DNA from: Hymenobacter gummosus
GTDB taxonomy: Bacteria > Bacteroidota > Bacteroidia > Cytophagales > Hymenobacteraceae
DNA length: 64,000 nucleotides
NCBI RefSeq assembly: GCF_003970915.1
Contig: NZ_RXOF01000014.1
Span: 1 to 64,000 of the forward strand
Direction: 5' to 3'
The translations under genes were made by a program, and so were the position numbers. The notes below the pieces were generated by a model, which did no database searches, had not been told where the DNA came from, and was given only the letters and a program-made list of their open reading frames with translations. Shown piece after piece: positions 53,508 to 61,654 of this stretch (within the stretch, counting starts at the first letter, position 1; each line of letters opens with the position of its first letter).

Positions 53508-55130
53508 TTATTCAGCCGCTTCGGCCGCATTCCCTTGTAGCTCGCTGGTAAGCATACAACCGCTGTGAGTCATGAAAGCCTCGTTGAGCGGTAGTTGGGT
53601 GTAGGAATCGGGCTGGCCCCAACGCACTCTAAGCAAGCCGCCGGCAAAAGGAATCGGGTGTCGCTCTTCGGGGTGGTAGAAATCACGCTCATACCCGGAG
53701 TAGTAGTCGAAATCCGGCACTACGCCCGGGGGCAACGGCACTCCGCAGGGCTGCCCAGCGGGCGTGAGTACCTGGATAGCGGCATCGGGGGTGGGCCGGA
53801 CGGCAAACCAGCCGTCGGCCAGGAGTTGCGCCCAGGCATAGGTGCGGGGCGTGACGGCTTGCCCAGCAGCTGACACCAGCCGAAAACGGCCACTGTCGGC
53901 AGCTACTACGCTGGCAGCGGGCCGCTGAAACACGGTAGTTTCGTGGGGAGGCAGGGCTTGTTGGCGGCCGTCCAGCCATAGCTGCAGCCGTTGCCCGGTG
54001 CTGTCGACCACTTCCGCCGAGCCGTTCCGAAAATCCTGCGTTTCCTGGAAAAGCTGCCCCGGAAATGCGGGCTGGTCCTGCAGCGTCAGGTACTCCCACC
54101 GACGTTTCCGGCCCGGCAGGTCCACGGCGTGCTGCACCAGCCCCGCTTCATCGGGCAGGTGTAAAGTCCCGGGCCGGGGCGCCAGCACGAAGGAGCCCGT
54201 TGTGTCAATCAGGGCGTAGCGCCGGGGTTGCTGGTCTACCACAGGCAGGACGACGACGGCCCGGTTGCGGCGGAAGTTGCTGGCTTCCTGGTACGGCCCC
54301 AGCACTTCGCGGCCCCGGCCGTCCAGGTAACCTTGATGCCCTAGGCCGTTTTTCACCCAGTGATAGGAGAAAAAGCTGATCCGGCCCTCGCGCAGGGGGC
54401 CAAAGTAGCGGTACCGGTAGGGCGTTAGCCGACGGCCGTCGGCGGTGAAGACGGCAGCCGGCAGCCGAACCTCGTGGTATACGGCGGAATGGCGCTGCTT
54501 CCGGCGCTTTATCTGGCCTTCGAGGCGAAGGTAGCGCCACCGGGGCAGCGGCCCATCGACGGCGTATAGCCCGGCTCCCAGGTATTGCGCCAGGTACACC
54601 TTTGAGCCTTTGGCTTTCGTCCTGCGCTGCCAGTTCATCCACTGCTGCCGCAGGCTGTCGGTATCGGGCCGCGACGCCAAGTACTGCTCGTAGCCGTACT
54701 GCGGCTCCGCCAGATGTCGCCGGACAGGCCGGGCACGCAGGCTGCCATCGGGCTGCCGGTAGGCCGCGCGGCCGATGGGCACCTGCAGATACTGCCCACG
54801 GGCATTCAGCCAGACTTCGTAGCCGCGACGCCATTCAATAGCGCCCTCATAGTCGCGGTGCCGCACGAAATCAAACCGCCGCGTCATCAGAAACGGCCCC
54901 GGCTGGGGCAGCACGGGGTCATCGGTGAAGGCCTGCACGTAGGGACGGCCCAGGGTGTCGGCCAGGCCCCAGGCGCTATCGGCCCGATACGGCACCAGCC
55001 CACCCGGCGGCAGCGGCACGGGTTTCAGCCGACGCACCCGGTGCAGCCGGTAGCCGCGCGGTGGTGGGGCCGATTGAGCAGCGGCCAGCACCGGCAGCAG
55101 CAGGCAGACGAGTAGTAGCAGCTTGGGCAT
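53508..55130 (-). CDS. WG-repeat secreted protein (paralogue 1)
   Basis: The 540-residue protein has a signal peptide (MPKLLLLVCLLLPVLAAAQS) and a series of WG-type repeat units of about 35-60 residues, e.g. YRADSAWGLADTLGRPYVQA, YLDGRGREVLGPYQEASNF and RYALIDTTGSFVLAPRPGT. The opening GYRLHRVRRLKPVPLPPGGL repeats the pattern of the neighbouring protein (GYRLREVRVLRPVPEPPGGL), showing a tandem duplication. Function is unknown; WG proteins are usually exported and bind partners through beta-hairpins. The frame is open to 56252 upstream but that is shadow of the neighbour gene. Confidence 0.8.
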   Translation of the reverse strand: MPKLLLLVCLLLPVLAAAQSAPPPRGYRLHRVRRLKPVPLPPGGLVPYRADSAWGLADTLGRPYVQAFTDDPVLPQPGPFLMTRRFDFVRHRDYEGAIEWRRGYEVWLNARGQYLQVPIGRAAYRQPDGSLRARPVRRHLAEPQYGYEQYLASRPDTDSLRQQWMNWQRRTKAKGSKVYLAQYLGAGLYAVDGPLPRWRYLRLEGQIKRRKQRHSAVYHEVRLPAAVFTADGRRLTPYRYRYFGPLREGRISFFSYHWVKNGLGHQGYLDGRGREVLGPYQEASNFRRNRAVVVLPVVDQQPRRYALIDTTGSFVLAPRPGTLHLPDEAGLVQHAVDLPGRKRRWEYLTLQDQPAFPGQLFQETQDFRNGSAEVVDSTGQRLQLWLDGRQQALPPHETTVFQRPAASVVAADSGRFRLVSAAGQAVTPRTYAWAQLLADGWFAVRPTPDAAIQVLTPAGQPCGVPLPPGVVPDFDYYSGYERDFYHPEERHPIPFAGGLLRVRWGQPDSYTQLPLNEAFMTHSGCMLTSELQGNAAEAAE

Positions 55131-55165
55131 TGGCCAAAGAGAAATCAACCTGGAAGAAAGCCGGC

Positions 55166-57436
55166 TTAGTCTTCCCACAGCCGCCGGCCGCCGCGGGTGC
55201 GGTAGCCCTTGTCGGTGGGCAGCAGGCCGCGCTGGTAATACAGCTCGTGGTAAGCCTCGTACTCCAGCCATTTTTCGCCGGCAAACACCGGCAGCAGGCC
55301 ACCCGACGGGGCGAGCAGGCGAAAGTCCGGGGCGGGCCGTTGCCGGGTACCGGCGGGCAGGGCAATCCAAAACCAGCCGTGCCCCCGGGATTCGTCGGGG
55401 CGGTAGGGGCTGCGGGCCAGCTCCCGCAGCCGCGCATCCAGCAGCCGTACGCCCCCGCCCTCCTCTTCCACCATGAAAGCCGTGCGCCCGGCGGGCTGTG
55501 GCGGCCCGAGTACCAAGCTCCAGTACAGGTCGGCAGTTTTGCGCTGGTAGAGGCCCATGCGCGGCTGGCGTTGAATGCGTTGCCACTGCGGGTCGAGGTC
55601 GGCGTGGCGGATGGGGCGCGGCGCGGCGTGCACCACCCGGCCCGTGGAGTCGAGCAGCTGCCAGGTGCGGCCCCGGCGGCTCAGCAGCCAGCCCTCGGGA
55701 GTGGGGTAGCCCTGGCCCGCCACCCAGGGCGTGCGCTGCCGGCCCGTGGTATCGAGCAGGGCCCAGGCCGTATCCGGGGAGGTGCGGGTCAGGTGCAGCA
55801 GCCGGCCGCGCGGCGTCAGAAAATCGATGCCCCGGTAGCGGCCCGCGGCCAGCTCCCGGCCCTGCGGATCCAGCACGAAGGGCTGGCCGCCGCGGTAGGC
55901 GCAGCCGAAGCCGTGGTAGAGCATCAGCGTCGCCGAATCGTAGCGGCAGGGCACCACTTCCCGGCCCGAGTGCCGGGCCACGAAACCGTAGCGCCCCGCG
56001 CGGCGGGCCAGCAGGTAGGCGGTGTCGGGCAAGGGATGCACGAGCGGGTAGGCATCCGACCAAGGGTTGAGCAAGTATTCGGCGGCATCTGATTCGGGCG
56101 GGGGCAGCACGAGGTTGTCGCCGTAGACGACGCCCGGATTCTGCGGGGCGAAATTCAGGCCCCGCGGCGCCACCAGCAGCTCGTAAGCCAGCGGCGTCAC
56201 CCACTGGCCGCGCAGGTTCAGCAGGCCCTGCCGCGGGCCGCGCTGCACCCACACGCGCCCCTGCCGGAAGTCGCCGGCCTGGGCGTTGAGCGAATCGGCA
56301 AACCCGGCGGCCCGGGCGGGCGGCGCAAGCAGCCGGACGCCGGCTTGCGCCGCCCGCTGCCGCACAAAGCCGGCTTCGTCCGGCTCGTCGAGCCCGGCGG
56401 CCTGGGGTGCCAGCTGGTACTGGCCCTGCCGGTCAATGATGCCGTAGCCGGCCGTGGTTTTCACCACGGCCCGGCCCTGCCGGAACGCGCTGGCTTCCTC
56501 GAAGCGCGGCCGGATGCGCCAGCGTCCGCGCTGGTCCAGGTAGCCCCAGCGTTTTTCGGTTGGCTCGTTGTGCTCGTCCCAGGCCGTTATTACGGCCGCC
56601 GGGGCCAGCCCACCCGCAAACGGCTCCAGCTCGGCGAAGCGGTAGCGGGTAAGGCGCCAAGACCGGCGCCCGTTCCAGCGGCCCACGGCCAGCGGGTGGT
56701 CTTCGCGCTGGCGCTGGCGGGGCGTCAGGGCCCGCCGAAACGAGTCGACCTCGTTGCGGAACCGCGGGCCGTGGCCGATGACGCGGTTGGCAATGGCCAC
56801 GCGCCCGGCGCCCATCGTCCGCACCTGGAAACGTCGGTGCCGCAGAAAGTACTGCCGCGGTACGGTATCGGGCGCCACCCGGCGCGGCCCGAAATCCGCG
56901 TACCGACTAGGCTGCCGGGGGTAGCGGGGCCAGAAGTCGGCAAAAGCCGGAAAGGCTCCCGGCCTTTTTTCCTCCCAGGGATGCAGCTCCAGCTGCCCCA
57001 CGGCCCGGCGGCGCCGCTGGCAAACCAAGCTGCCATCGGGCTGGAGCACGGCGGCCTCCCAGCGCCGAATGAGCAGCACCTCGCCGCGGGCGTTCAGGTA
57101 CGCGGCGCGCCACCGGATGGTGTGGTGCAGCCCGTCCTGGGTGAGCCGGCGCTGAAACCGGTACGGCAGCTCCCCGCTCACCTCGGCGTAGCCCTGCTGA
57201 AAAAAACCGGGCTTATCGTCCAGCACCGGGGCAATGACCAGCCGCCCGGTGGTATCGGCGTAGCCCCAGAACTGACCGCGGCGGTAGGGCACCAGGCCGC
57301 CCGGCGGCTCGGGCACGGGCCGCAGCACGCGTACCTCCCGCAGCCGGTAGCCGCCGGAGGGAGGGCCCGCCTGCGCCCGTAACGCGCCGGGCAGCAGCAG
57401 GTAAATCCATAAATAAACAACGCAACTTATGCGCAT
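55166..57436 (-). CDS. WG-repeat secreted protein (paralogue 2)
   Basis: The 756-residue protein has a signal peptide (MRISCVVYLWIYLLLPGALR, ending near AQAG) and many WG-type units, such as YRRGQFWGYADTTGRLVIAP, RWGYLDQRGRWRIRPRFEEA and TAGYGIIDRQGQYQLAPQAA, with variants toward the C-terminus (RYGFVARHSGREVVPCRYDS). It is a paralogue of the gene 36 bases downstream, with which it shares the same N-terminal heading and probably a transcript. A longer start at 57448 is possible. Role unknown. Confidence 0.82.
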   Translation of the reverse strand: MRISCVVYLWIYLLLPGALRAQAGPPSGGYRLREVRVLRPVPEPPGGLVPYRRGQFWGYADTTGRLVIAPVLDDKPGFFQQGYAEVSGELPYRFQRRLTQDGLHHTIRWRAAYLNARGEVLLIRRWEAAVLQPDGSLVCQRRRRAVGQLELHPWEEKRPGAFPAFADFWPRYPRQPSRYADFGPRRVAPDTVPRQYFLRHRRFQVRTMGAGRVAIANRVIGHGPRFRNEVDSFRRALTPRQRQREDHPLAVGRWNGRRSWRLTRYRFAELEPFAGGLAPAAVITAWDEHNEPTEKRWGYLDQRGRWRIRPRFEEASAFRQGRAVVKTTAGYGIIDRQGQYQLAPQAAGLDEPDEAGFVRQRAAQAGVRLLAPPARAAGFADSLNAQAGDFRQGRVWVQRGPRQGLLNLRGQWVTPLAYELLVAPRGLNFAPQNPGVVYGDNLVLPPPESDAAEYLLNPWSDAYPLVHPLPDTAYLLARRAGRYGFVARHSGREVVPCRYDSATLMLYHGFGCAYRGGQPFVLDPQGRELAAGRYRGIDFLTPRGRLLHLTRTSPDTAWALLDTTGRQRTPWVAGQGYPTPEGWLLSRRGRTWQLLDSTGRVVHAAPRPIRHADLDPQWQRIQRQPRMGLYQRKTADLYWSLVLGPPQPAGRTAFMVEEEGGGVRLLDARLRELARSPYRPDESRGHGWFWIALPAGTRQRPAPDFRLLAPSGGLLPVFAGEKWLEYEAYHELYYQRGLLPTDKGYRTRGGRRLWED

Positions 57437-57656
57437 AGCAGCAGGCATCGGCCCCGGATAGAAGCGGGCAAATTACGCGGTGTCTTTCAGCCCTTTATTA
57501 AGCAACGCTGCATTTCGCCGGCGTAAAATTGCGTTTTCTGCCGGGCGGTTTCGGAAAGGCGGTGCATTTTTACCGCCGCTGCCCGCGTCACGGTGCCCCG
57601 CGCCCGGCGTTAGCAGCACCCCAGTTCGTTCATAATTCAACCCGCTTCATACCCCG

Positions 57657-59363
57657 ATGGGAGAAACGCAACAATCCGTGCCCGCCGCCGCGCTGCACCT
57701 GGGCCCCTACCAGGCCGCCGTCGACGCCAAACTCGCCGAATTCAACGCCAAGAACTTCACCGCCGGCTTCTGGCAGAAGCAGGCCGACCTGTGGGTGCAG
57801 GACGCCGCCGCCCAGGCCGAGCTGCGCGCCTACATGGGCTGGCTGCGCGTGGCCGAAACCATGCAGGAGCGCGTGCCCGAAATCGAGCAGTTCGTGCAGG
57901 AAGTAAAGGCCGCCGGCTTCACCCACGTCATCGTGATGGGCATGGGCGGCTCGTCGATGGCCCCGATTGTGTTCGAGAAGTCCTTCCCCAAATCGGCCGA
58001 GGGGCTGGAAATGCTGGTGCTCGACACTACCGACCCCGGCACCGTGCAGCAGATTGAGCGCGCCGTGCCGCTGGAAACCACCCTGTGCATCGTGGCCAGC
58101 AAATCGGGCACCACGGCCGAGCCCCTGGCCTTCGGCGACTATTTCTACGACCGGCTCAAGGCCCTTAAAGGCGATAAGGCCGGCGAGAATTTCGTGGCCA
58201 TTACCGACCCCGGCTCCAAGTTCATTGCCACGGCCGAAAGCCTGGGCTACCGCCGCGTATTCCTGAACTTCACCGAGGTGGGCGGCCGGTTCTCGGCTCT
58301 CTCCTATTTCGGCCTGGTGCCCGCCGCCCTCTACGGCATCGACATCGAGGAATTGCTGCGCCGCTCGGTGGGCATGATGCAGGCCAACGGCTCCAACGGC
58401 GCCGTGGCATCGAACCCCGGCCTGGAGCTGGGCGTGGCCCTGGGCGTGCTGGCCCAGCAGGGCCGCGACAAGCTCACGCTCGTCACCCCGGCCGGCCTGA
58501 GCGACCTGGGCCTGTGGCTGGAGCAGCTCATTGCCGAAAGCACCGGCAAGCACGGCGTGGGCATCCTGCCCGTGGCCGGCGAGCCGCTGGCGGATATCAG
58601 CCTGTACGGCCCGGACCGCGTGTTCGTGTACGTGGGCTACGCGGGCGACGCCGACCAGGAGAATCAGCAGAAACTGCAGGCGCTGGAGGCGGCCGGCCAC
58701 CCGGTTATCAGCATCCGGATGCACGACGCGCTGGACCTCGGCCAGGAGTTTTTCCGCTGGGAAGTGGCCACGGCCGTAGCCAGCGCCGTGCTCGAAATCA
58801 ACCCCTTCGACCAGCCCAACGTGCAGGCCGCCAAAACGGCTACCGACAAGCTGATGAAGGAAGTAGCCGAGAAAGGCAGCCTGCCCCAGGAAGCCAAAAC
58901 CCTGGAAGCCGACGGCCTGAGCTACTACGGCGGCGCGGCCACCACCGACGCCAAGCAACTGCTCGAGCAGTTCTTCCAGGCCGAGCCCGGCAGCTACGTG
59001 TCCATTCAGGCCTACCTGACGGAGACGCCCGAGCTGAACGCGGCCATAGCCGAGCTGCGCGCCACCCTGCAGCAGCGCCTGCACGCAGCCACCACCTTCG
59101 GCTACGGCCCGCGCTTTCTGCACAGCACCGGCCAGTACCACAAGGGCGGGCCGAACACCGGTCTGTTCCTGCAGCTTACCGCCGACAACAACCCCGACCT
59201 GCCCCTGCCCGGCCGCTCCTATTCCTTCGGCACGCTGAAGGACGCCCAGGCCCAGGGCGACCTGGAAGCCCTGCGCAGCGCCGACCGCCGCACCCTGCGC
59301 GTGCACCTCGGCGCCGACGCCCTGGCCGGCGTGCGTAAGCTCACCGCCGCGCTGAAATCTTAG
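57657..59363 (+). CDS. pgi: glucose-6-phosphate isomerase (Tal/Pgi-fusion type, Pgi only)
   Basis: The 568-residue protein carries the isomerase part of the bacterial transaldolase/phosphoglucose isomerase fusion. Signatures are THVIVMGMGGSSMAPIVFEK, VLDTTDPGTVQQIERAV, CIVASKSGTTAEPLAFGDYF (residues 143-162), AITDPGSKFIATAESLGYRRVF, RFLHSTGQYHKGGPNTG (catalytic His) and FGTLKDAQAQGDLEALRSADR. No N-terminal transaldolase region is present. It interconverts glucose-6-phosphate and fructose-6-phosphate in glycolysis. The stop codon TAG sits on the edge of repeat K. Confidence 0.92.
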   Translation: MGETQQSVPAAALHLGPYQAAVDAKLAEFNAKNFTAGFWQKQADLWVQDAAAQAELRAYMGWLRVAETMQERVPEIEQFVQEVKAAGFTHVIVMGMGGSSMAPIVFEKSFPKSAEGLEMLVLDTTDPGTVQQIERAVPLETTLCIVASKSGTTAEPLAFGDYFYDRLKALKGDKAGENFVAITDPGSKFIATAESLGYRRVFLNFTEVGGRFSALSYFGLVPAALYGIDIEELLRRSVGMMQANGSNGAVASNPGLELGVALGVLAQQGRDKLTLVTPAGLSDLGLWLEQLIAESTGKHGVGILPVAGEPLADISLYGPDRVFVYVGYAGDADQENQQKLQALEAAGHPVISIRMHDALDLGQEFFRWEVATAVASAVLEINPFDQPNVQAAKTATDKLMKEVAEKGSLPQEAKTLEADGLSYYGGAATTDAKQLLEQFFQAEPGSYVSIQAYLTETPELNAAIAELRATLQQRLHAATTFGYGPRFLHSTGQYHKGGPNTGLFLQLTADNNPDLPLPGRSYSFGTLKDAQAQGDLEALRSADRRTLRVHLGADALAGVRKLTAALKS

Positions 59364-59555
59364 TGCCTTGTGCCTGGCGCTTGGTGCTTAGCGCACAGGT
59401 CCGGGCACTTCGGCTCACAATGCAAAGCCCCGCTGGAATGGATTCCAGCGGGGCTTTTTGGTCGTTTTCGGGGCTGAAATAACGTGACAGGATCGTTTGA
59501 ATCATCCTGCCAGGCTCCTTACTCTAAGCACCAAGCACTACGCATCAGGCACTAA
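59362..59555. repeat. inverted-repeat element, family K, enclosing a terminator
   Basis: Left arm 59362-59393 (TAGTGCCTTGTGCCTGGCGC then TTGGTGCTTAG) and right arm 59524-59555 (CTAAGCACCAAGCACTACGC...) are imperfect reverse complements of about 31 bases. The centre contains the terminator at 59424-59460. It lies between convergent genes and overlaps the pgi stop codon. Confidence 0.75.
59424..59460. terminator. strong hairpin terminator
   Basis: AAAGCCCCGCTGGAAT and ATTCCAGCGGGGCTTT form a perfect 16-base-pair stem with a GG loop, followed by TTGG. It lies inside repeat K and serves pgi and, in reverse, the cupin gene. Confidence 0.88.
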
Positions 59556-59558
59556 ACC

Positions 59559-60062
59559 CTACCGGCCGAAGTCATCCTGCACGCGCACGATGTCGTCCTC
59601 GTCGGAGGGCTGCGCGGCGTCGGTGTGCTGCCAGATTTCGGCCAGGATGCCCCAGCCGTCGAGGCCCACGAGGCGGTGCCGCTCGCCCTGGCGCAGGGTA
59701 ATCTGCTCGCCCACCTGGTAGGTCTTCAGCTCGCCCTCGGCGTCGGTGTCGCTGGTGACGACGCCCACCGGGCCCTGCACCACGCGCCAGATTTCGGCGC
59801 GGCGGTGGTGGTACTGCCACGACAGGCGCTGGCCCGGGGCTACGATGAGGATTTTGGGGCTGAGCTTGCCCGAGATGCGCAGCTCGTCCACCGACAGGCC
59901 GTCGAAGTAGGTGTCGGCAAACTGCTGGGCCTGCCCTTCGTCGATGACGAAAAAGCCACCCCAGGGGCGCGTCTGGTCCTGGCGCTCCACGGCGAAGCCC
60001 TGGGCGCGGAGTTGTTGTTCGGTCTGCTGGAAAAGCTGCTGTTTGGTTGAGTCGAGGCTCAT
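59559..60062 (-). CDS. cupin-type sugar-phosphate isomerase-like protein
   Basis: The 167-residue protein starts MSLDSTKQQLFQQTEQQLRA and contains RPWGGFFVIDEGQAQQFADT, LRISGKLSPKILIVAPGQRL, SWQYHHRRAEIWRVVQGPVG and TLRQGERHRLVGLDGWGILA. This RPWG...SWQ-HHRAEIW-GxG pattern is that of cupin-type mannose-6-phosphate isomerase (type II) proteins, with possible metal ligands His-His and Glu. It may be annotated elsewhere as phosphoheptose isomerase-like. Substrate uncertain. The open frame reaches 60800 upstream but is not coding there. Confidence 0.78.
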   Translation of the reverse strand: MSLDSTKQQLFQQTEQQLRAQGFAVERQDQTRPWGGFFVIDEGQAQQFADTYFDGLSVDELRISGKLSPKILIVAPGQRLSWQYHHRRAEIWRVVQGPVGVVTSDTDAEGELKTYQVGEQITLRQGERHRLVGLDGWGILAEIWQHTDAAQPSDEDDIVRVQDDFGR

Positions 60063-60239
60063 ACGGGCACGTTGAGGTGAAATGACCAGGCGCGGCCGGC
60101 GCTGGCCGTTTTGCCGGGGCCGGACGCCGCGGCAAGACCGCAAATTACGAAGTCCCGGCAAAGTACGGCGCCAGCCTGGCCCCGAACGCCCGCTGCCCGC
60201 CCTGCGTACACGCTGCCTGCACCTCACCCTGACTGCCCC

Positions 60240-60785
60240 ATGCGCAAACCTGTTCTCTGGCAGGTGGCCGCCGCCACCCTGGCCACCGGCGCCGCCGTGT
60301 ACGCCCTCACCCGCAAGCGCTACCCCGAGCTGCGAACCGTCCCGCACGTCGATTTGCACCGTTACGCCGGCCGCTGGTACGAAATAGCCCGCCTCCCCCA
60401 GCGCTTCGAGAAGGACTGCACCCACGTGACAGCCGAGTACCGCCCCCTGGCCGACGGCCGCATTGAGGTGCACAACACCTGCCACAAAGACTCGGTGTAC
60501 GGGCCGGCCGAAACCGTGCGCGGCCTGGCCCGCGTGGTCGATGCGAAAACCAACGCCAAGCTCAAGGTGCAGTTTCAGTGGCCCTTCGAGGGCGACTACT
60601 GGATTCTGGCCCTCGACGAGGACTACCGTTTCGCCCTGGTGGGCACGCCCGACCGCAAGGGACTGTGGATTCTGAGCCGGGAGCCGCAGCTGAGCCACCC
60701 CACCCGCCAGAACCTCACCGAACTGGCCCGCCAGAACGGCTTCGCGGTGGAAAAGCTGATTTATACCCAGCAGCCGGAGGAGTAG
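60240..60785 (+). CDS. blc: lipocalin family protein (Blc-like)
   Basis: The 181-residue protein has an N-terminal hydrophobic segment (residues 5-22) and the lipocalin signature VDLHRYAGRWYEIARLPQRF (residues 40-59), with TAEYRPLADGRIEVHNTCH, YWILALDEDYRFALVGTPDR and LWILSREPQLSHPTRQNLTE. This is the bacterial Blc-type, usually an outer-membrane lipoprotein, but no lipobox cysteine is seen, so it may stay anchored by its N-terminus. It binds lipids or hydrophobic ligands. Divergent from the cupin gene; the two start 178 bases apart. Confidence 0.9.
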   Translation: MRKPVLWQVAAATLATGAAVYALTRKRYPELRTVPHVDLHRYAGRWYEIARLPQRFEKDCTHVTAEYRPLADGRIEVHNTCHKDSVYGPAETVRGLARVVDAKTNAKLKVQFQWPFEGDYWILALDEDYRFALVGTPDRKGLWILSREPQLSHPTRQNLTELARQNGFAVEKLIYTQQPEE

Positions 60786-60790
60786 CGCAA

Positions 60791-60971
60791 CTGGCGCCAT
60801 TTTAGCCGTCTTCGACGGCGTAAACGGTGCCTGGAATAAAGCAGGTTCTCAACCTGCGTACCGCGTTGTTCCATAGAGCTAACATGCTCGTTCGGGCGCC
60901 GGCCGCAGGCTGAAAGCCTGCCTGATGTTAGGCACCGGTTACGCCGTCTTCGACGGCTAAACCGGCGCCAG
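60791..60971. repeat. inverted-repeat element, family C (copy 3)
   Basis: Arms run from CTGGCGCCATTTTAGCCGTC at 60791 to GACGGCTAAACCGGCGCCAG at 60971. The variable middle of the arms reads GCCGTCTTCGACGGC on both sides, unlike copies 1 and 2. Inner hairpin GCAGGCTGAAAGCCTGC is present. It lies between blc-like and bcp genes. Confidence 0.88.
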
Positions 60972-61019
60972 TCGTCCAGCCGCGTCGCACATCCGCCCCA
61001 ACCGTTTACCTTTGGGCCG

Positions 61020-61472
61020 ATGATTACGCTCAACCCCGGCGACCAAGCGCCCGACTTCACGGCCCAGGACCAAAGCGGCCAGACGCACCGCCTCAGCGAC
61101 TACCGCGGCCAGCGCGTGGCCCTGTACTTCTACCCCAAGGACGACACACCCGGCTGCACGGCCCAAGCCTGCTCCCTGCGCGACGGCGAAGCCCAGCTCA
61201 AGGCCGCCGGCATCCAGGTGCTCGGCGTGAGCCCCGACGACGTGGCCTCGCACCAGAAGTTTGCCGAGAAGTTCGAGCTGCCCTTCCCGCTGCTGGCCGA
61301 CCCCGAGCGGCAGCTCACGGAGGCCTACGGCGTGTGGCAGGAAAAGAAAAACTACGGCCGTACCTACTGGGGCGTGGCCCGTACCACTTTCCTCATCGAC
61401 GCCGAGGGCCGCGTGGAGCGCATCATCCGCCGCCCCGACACGAAGAACCACGCCGAGCAGCTGCTTAAGTAG
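61020..61472 (+). CDS. bcp: thioredoxin-dependent thiol peroxidase Bcp
   Basis: The 150-residue peroxiredoxin has PGDQAPDFTAQDQSGQTHRL and the catalytic region YFYPKDDTPGCTAQACSLRD, with peroxidatic Cys in TPGCT and the resolving Cys five residues later, as in atypical two-Cys Bcp. KKNYGRTYWGVARTTFLIDA and RIIRRPDTKNHAEQLLK complete it. It reduces peroxides with thioredoxin. A TACCTTTG six bases before the ATG suggests a near-leaderless mRNA. Repeat C3 precedes it. Confidence 0.95.
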   Translation: MITLNPGDQAPDFTAQDQSGQTHRLSDYRGQRVALYFYPKDDTPGCTAQACSLRDGEAQLKAAGIQVLGVSPDDVASHQKFAEKFELPFPLLADPERQLTEAYGVWQEKKNYGRTYWGVARTTFLIDAEGRVERIIRRPDTKNHAEQLLK

Positions 61473-61654
61473 CTCGTTGCGGCCGGCGGCCTCCGTACAG
61501 GGGCCGCCGGTTTCGTTTTCGGTAGGATTCGCGGCCACCGGGTTTGGCAGAAGCCGCCCACAGGGCCGAACTTAGCCGCTCATGCGCGTTGCGGACTGGC
61601 TCAATCCAGCCACTGCGCGCACTCACTCATTCGCTCAATCACTCTTTTCCCCAT

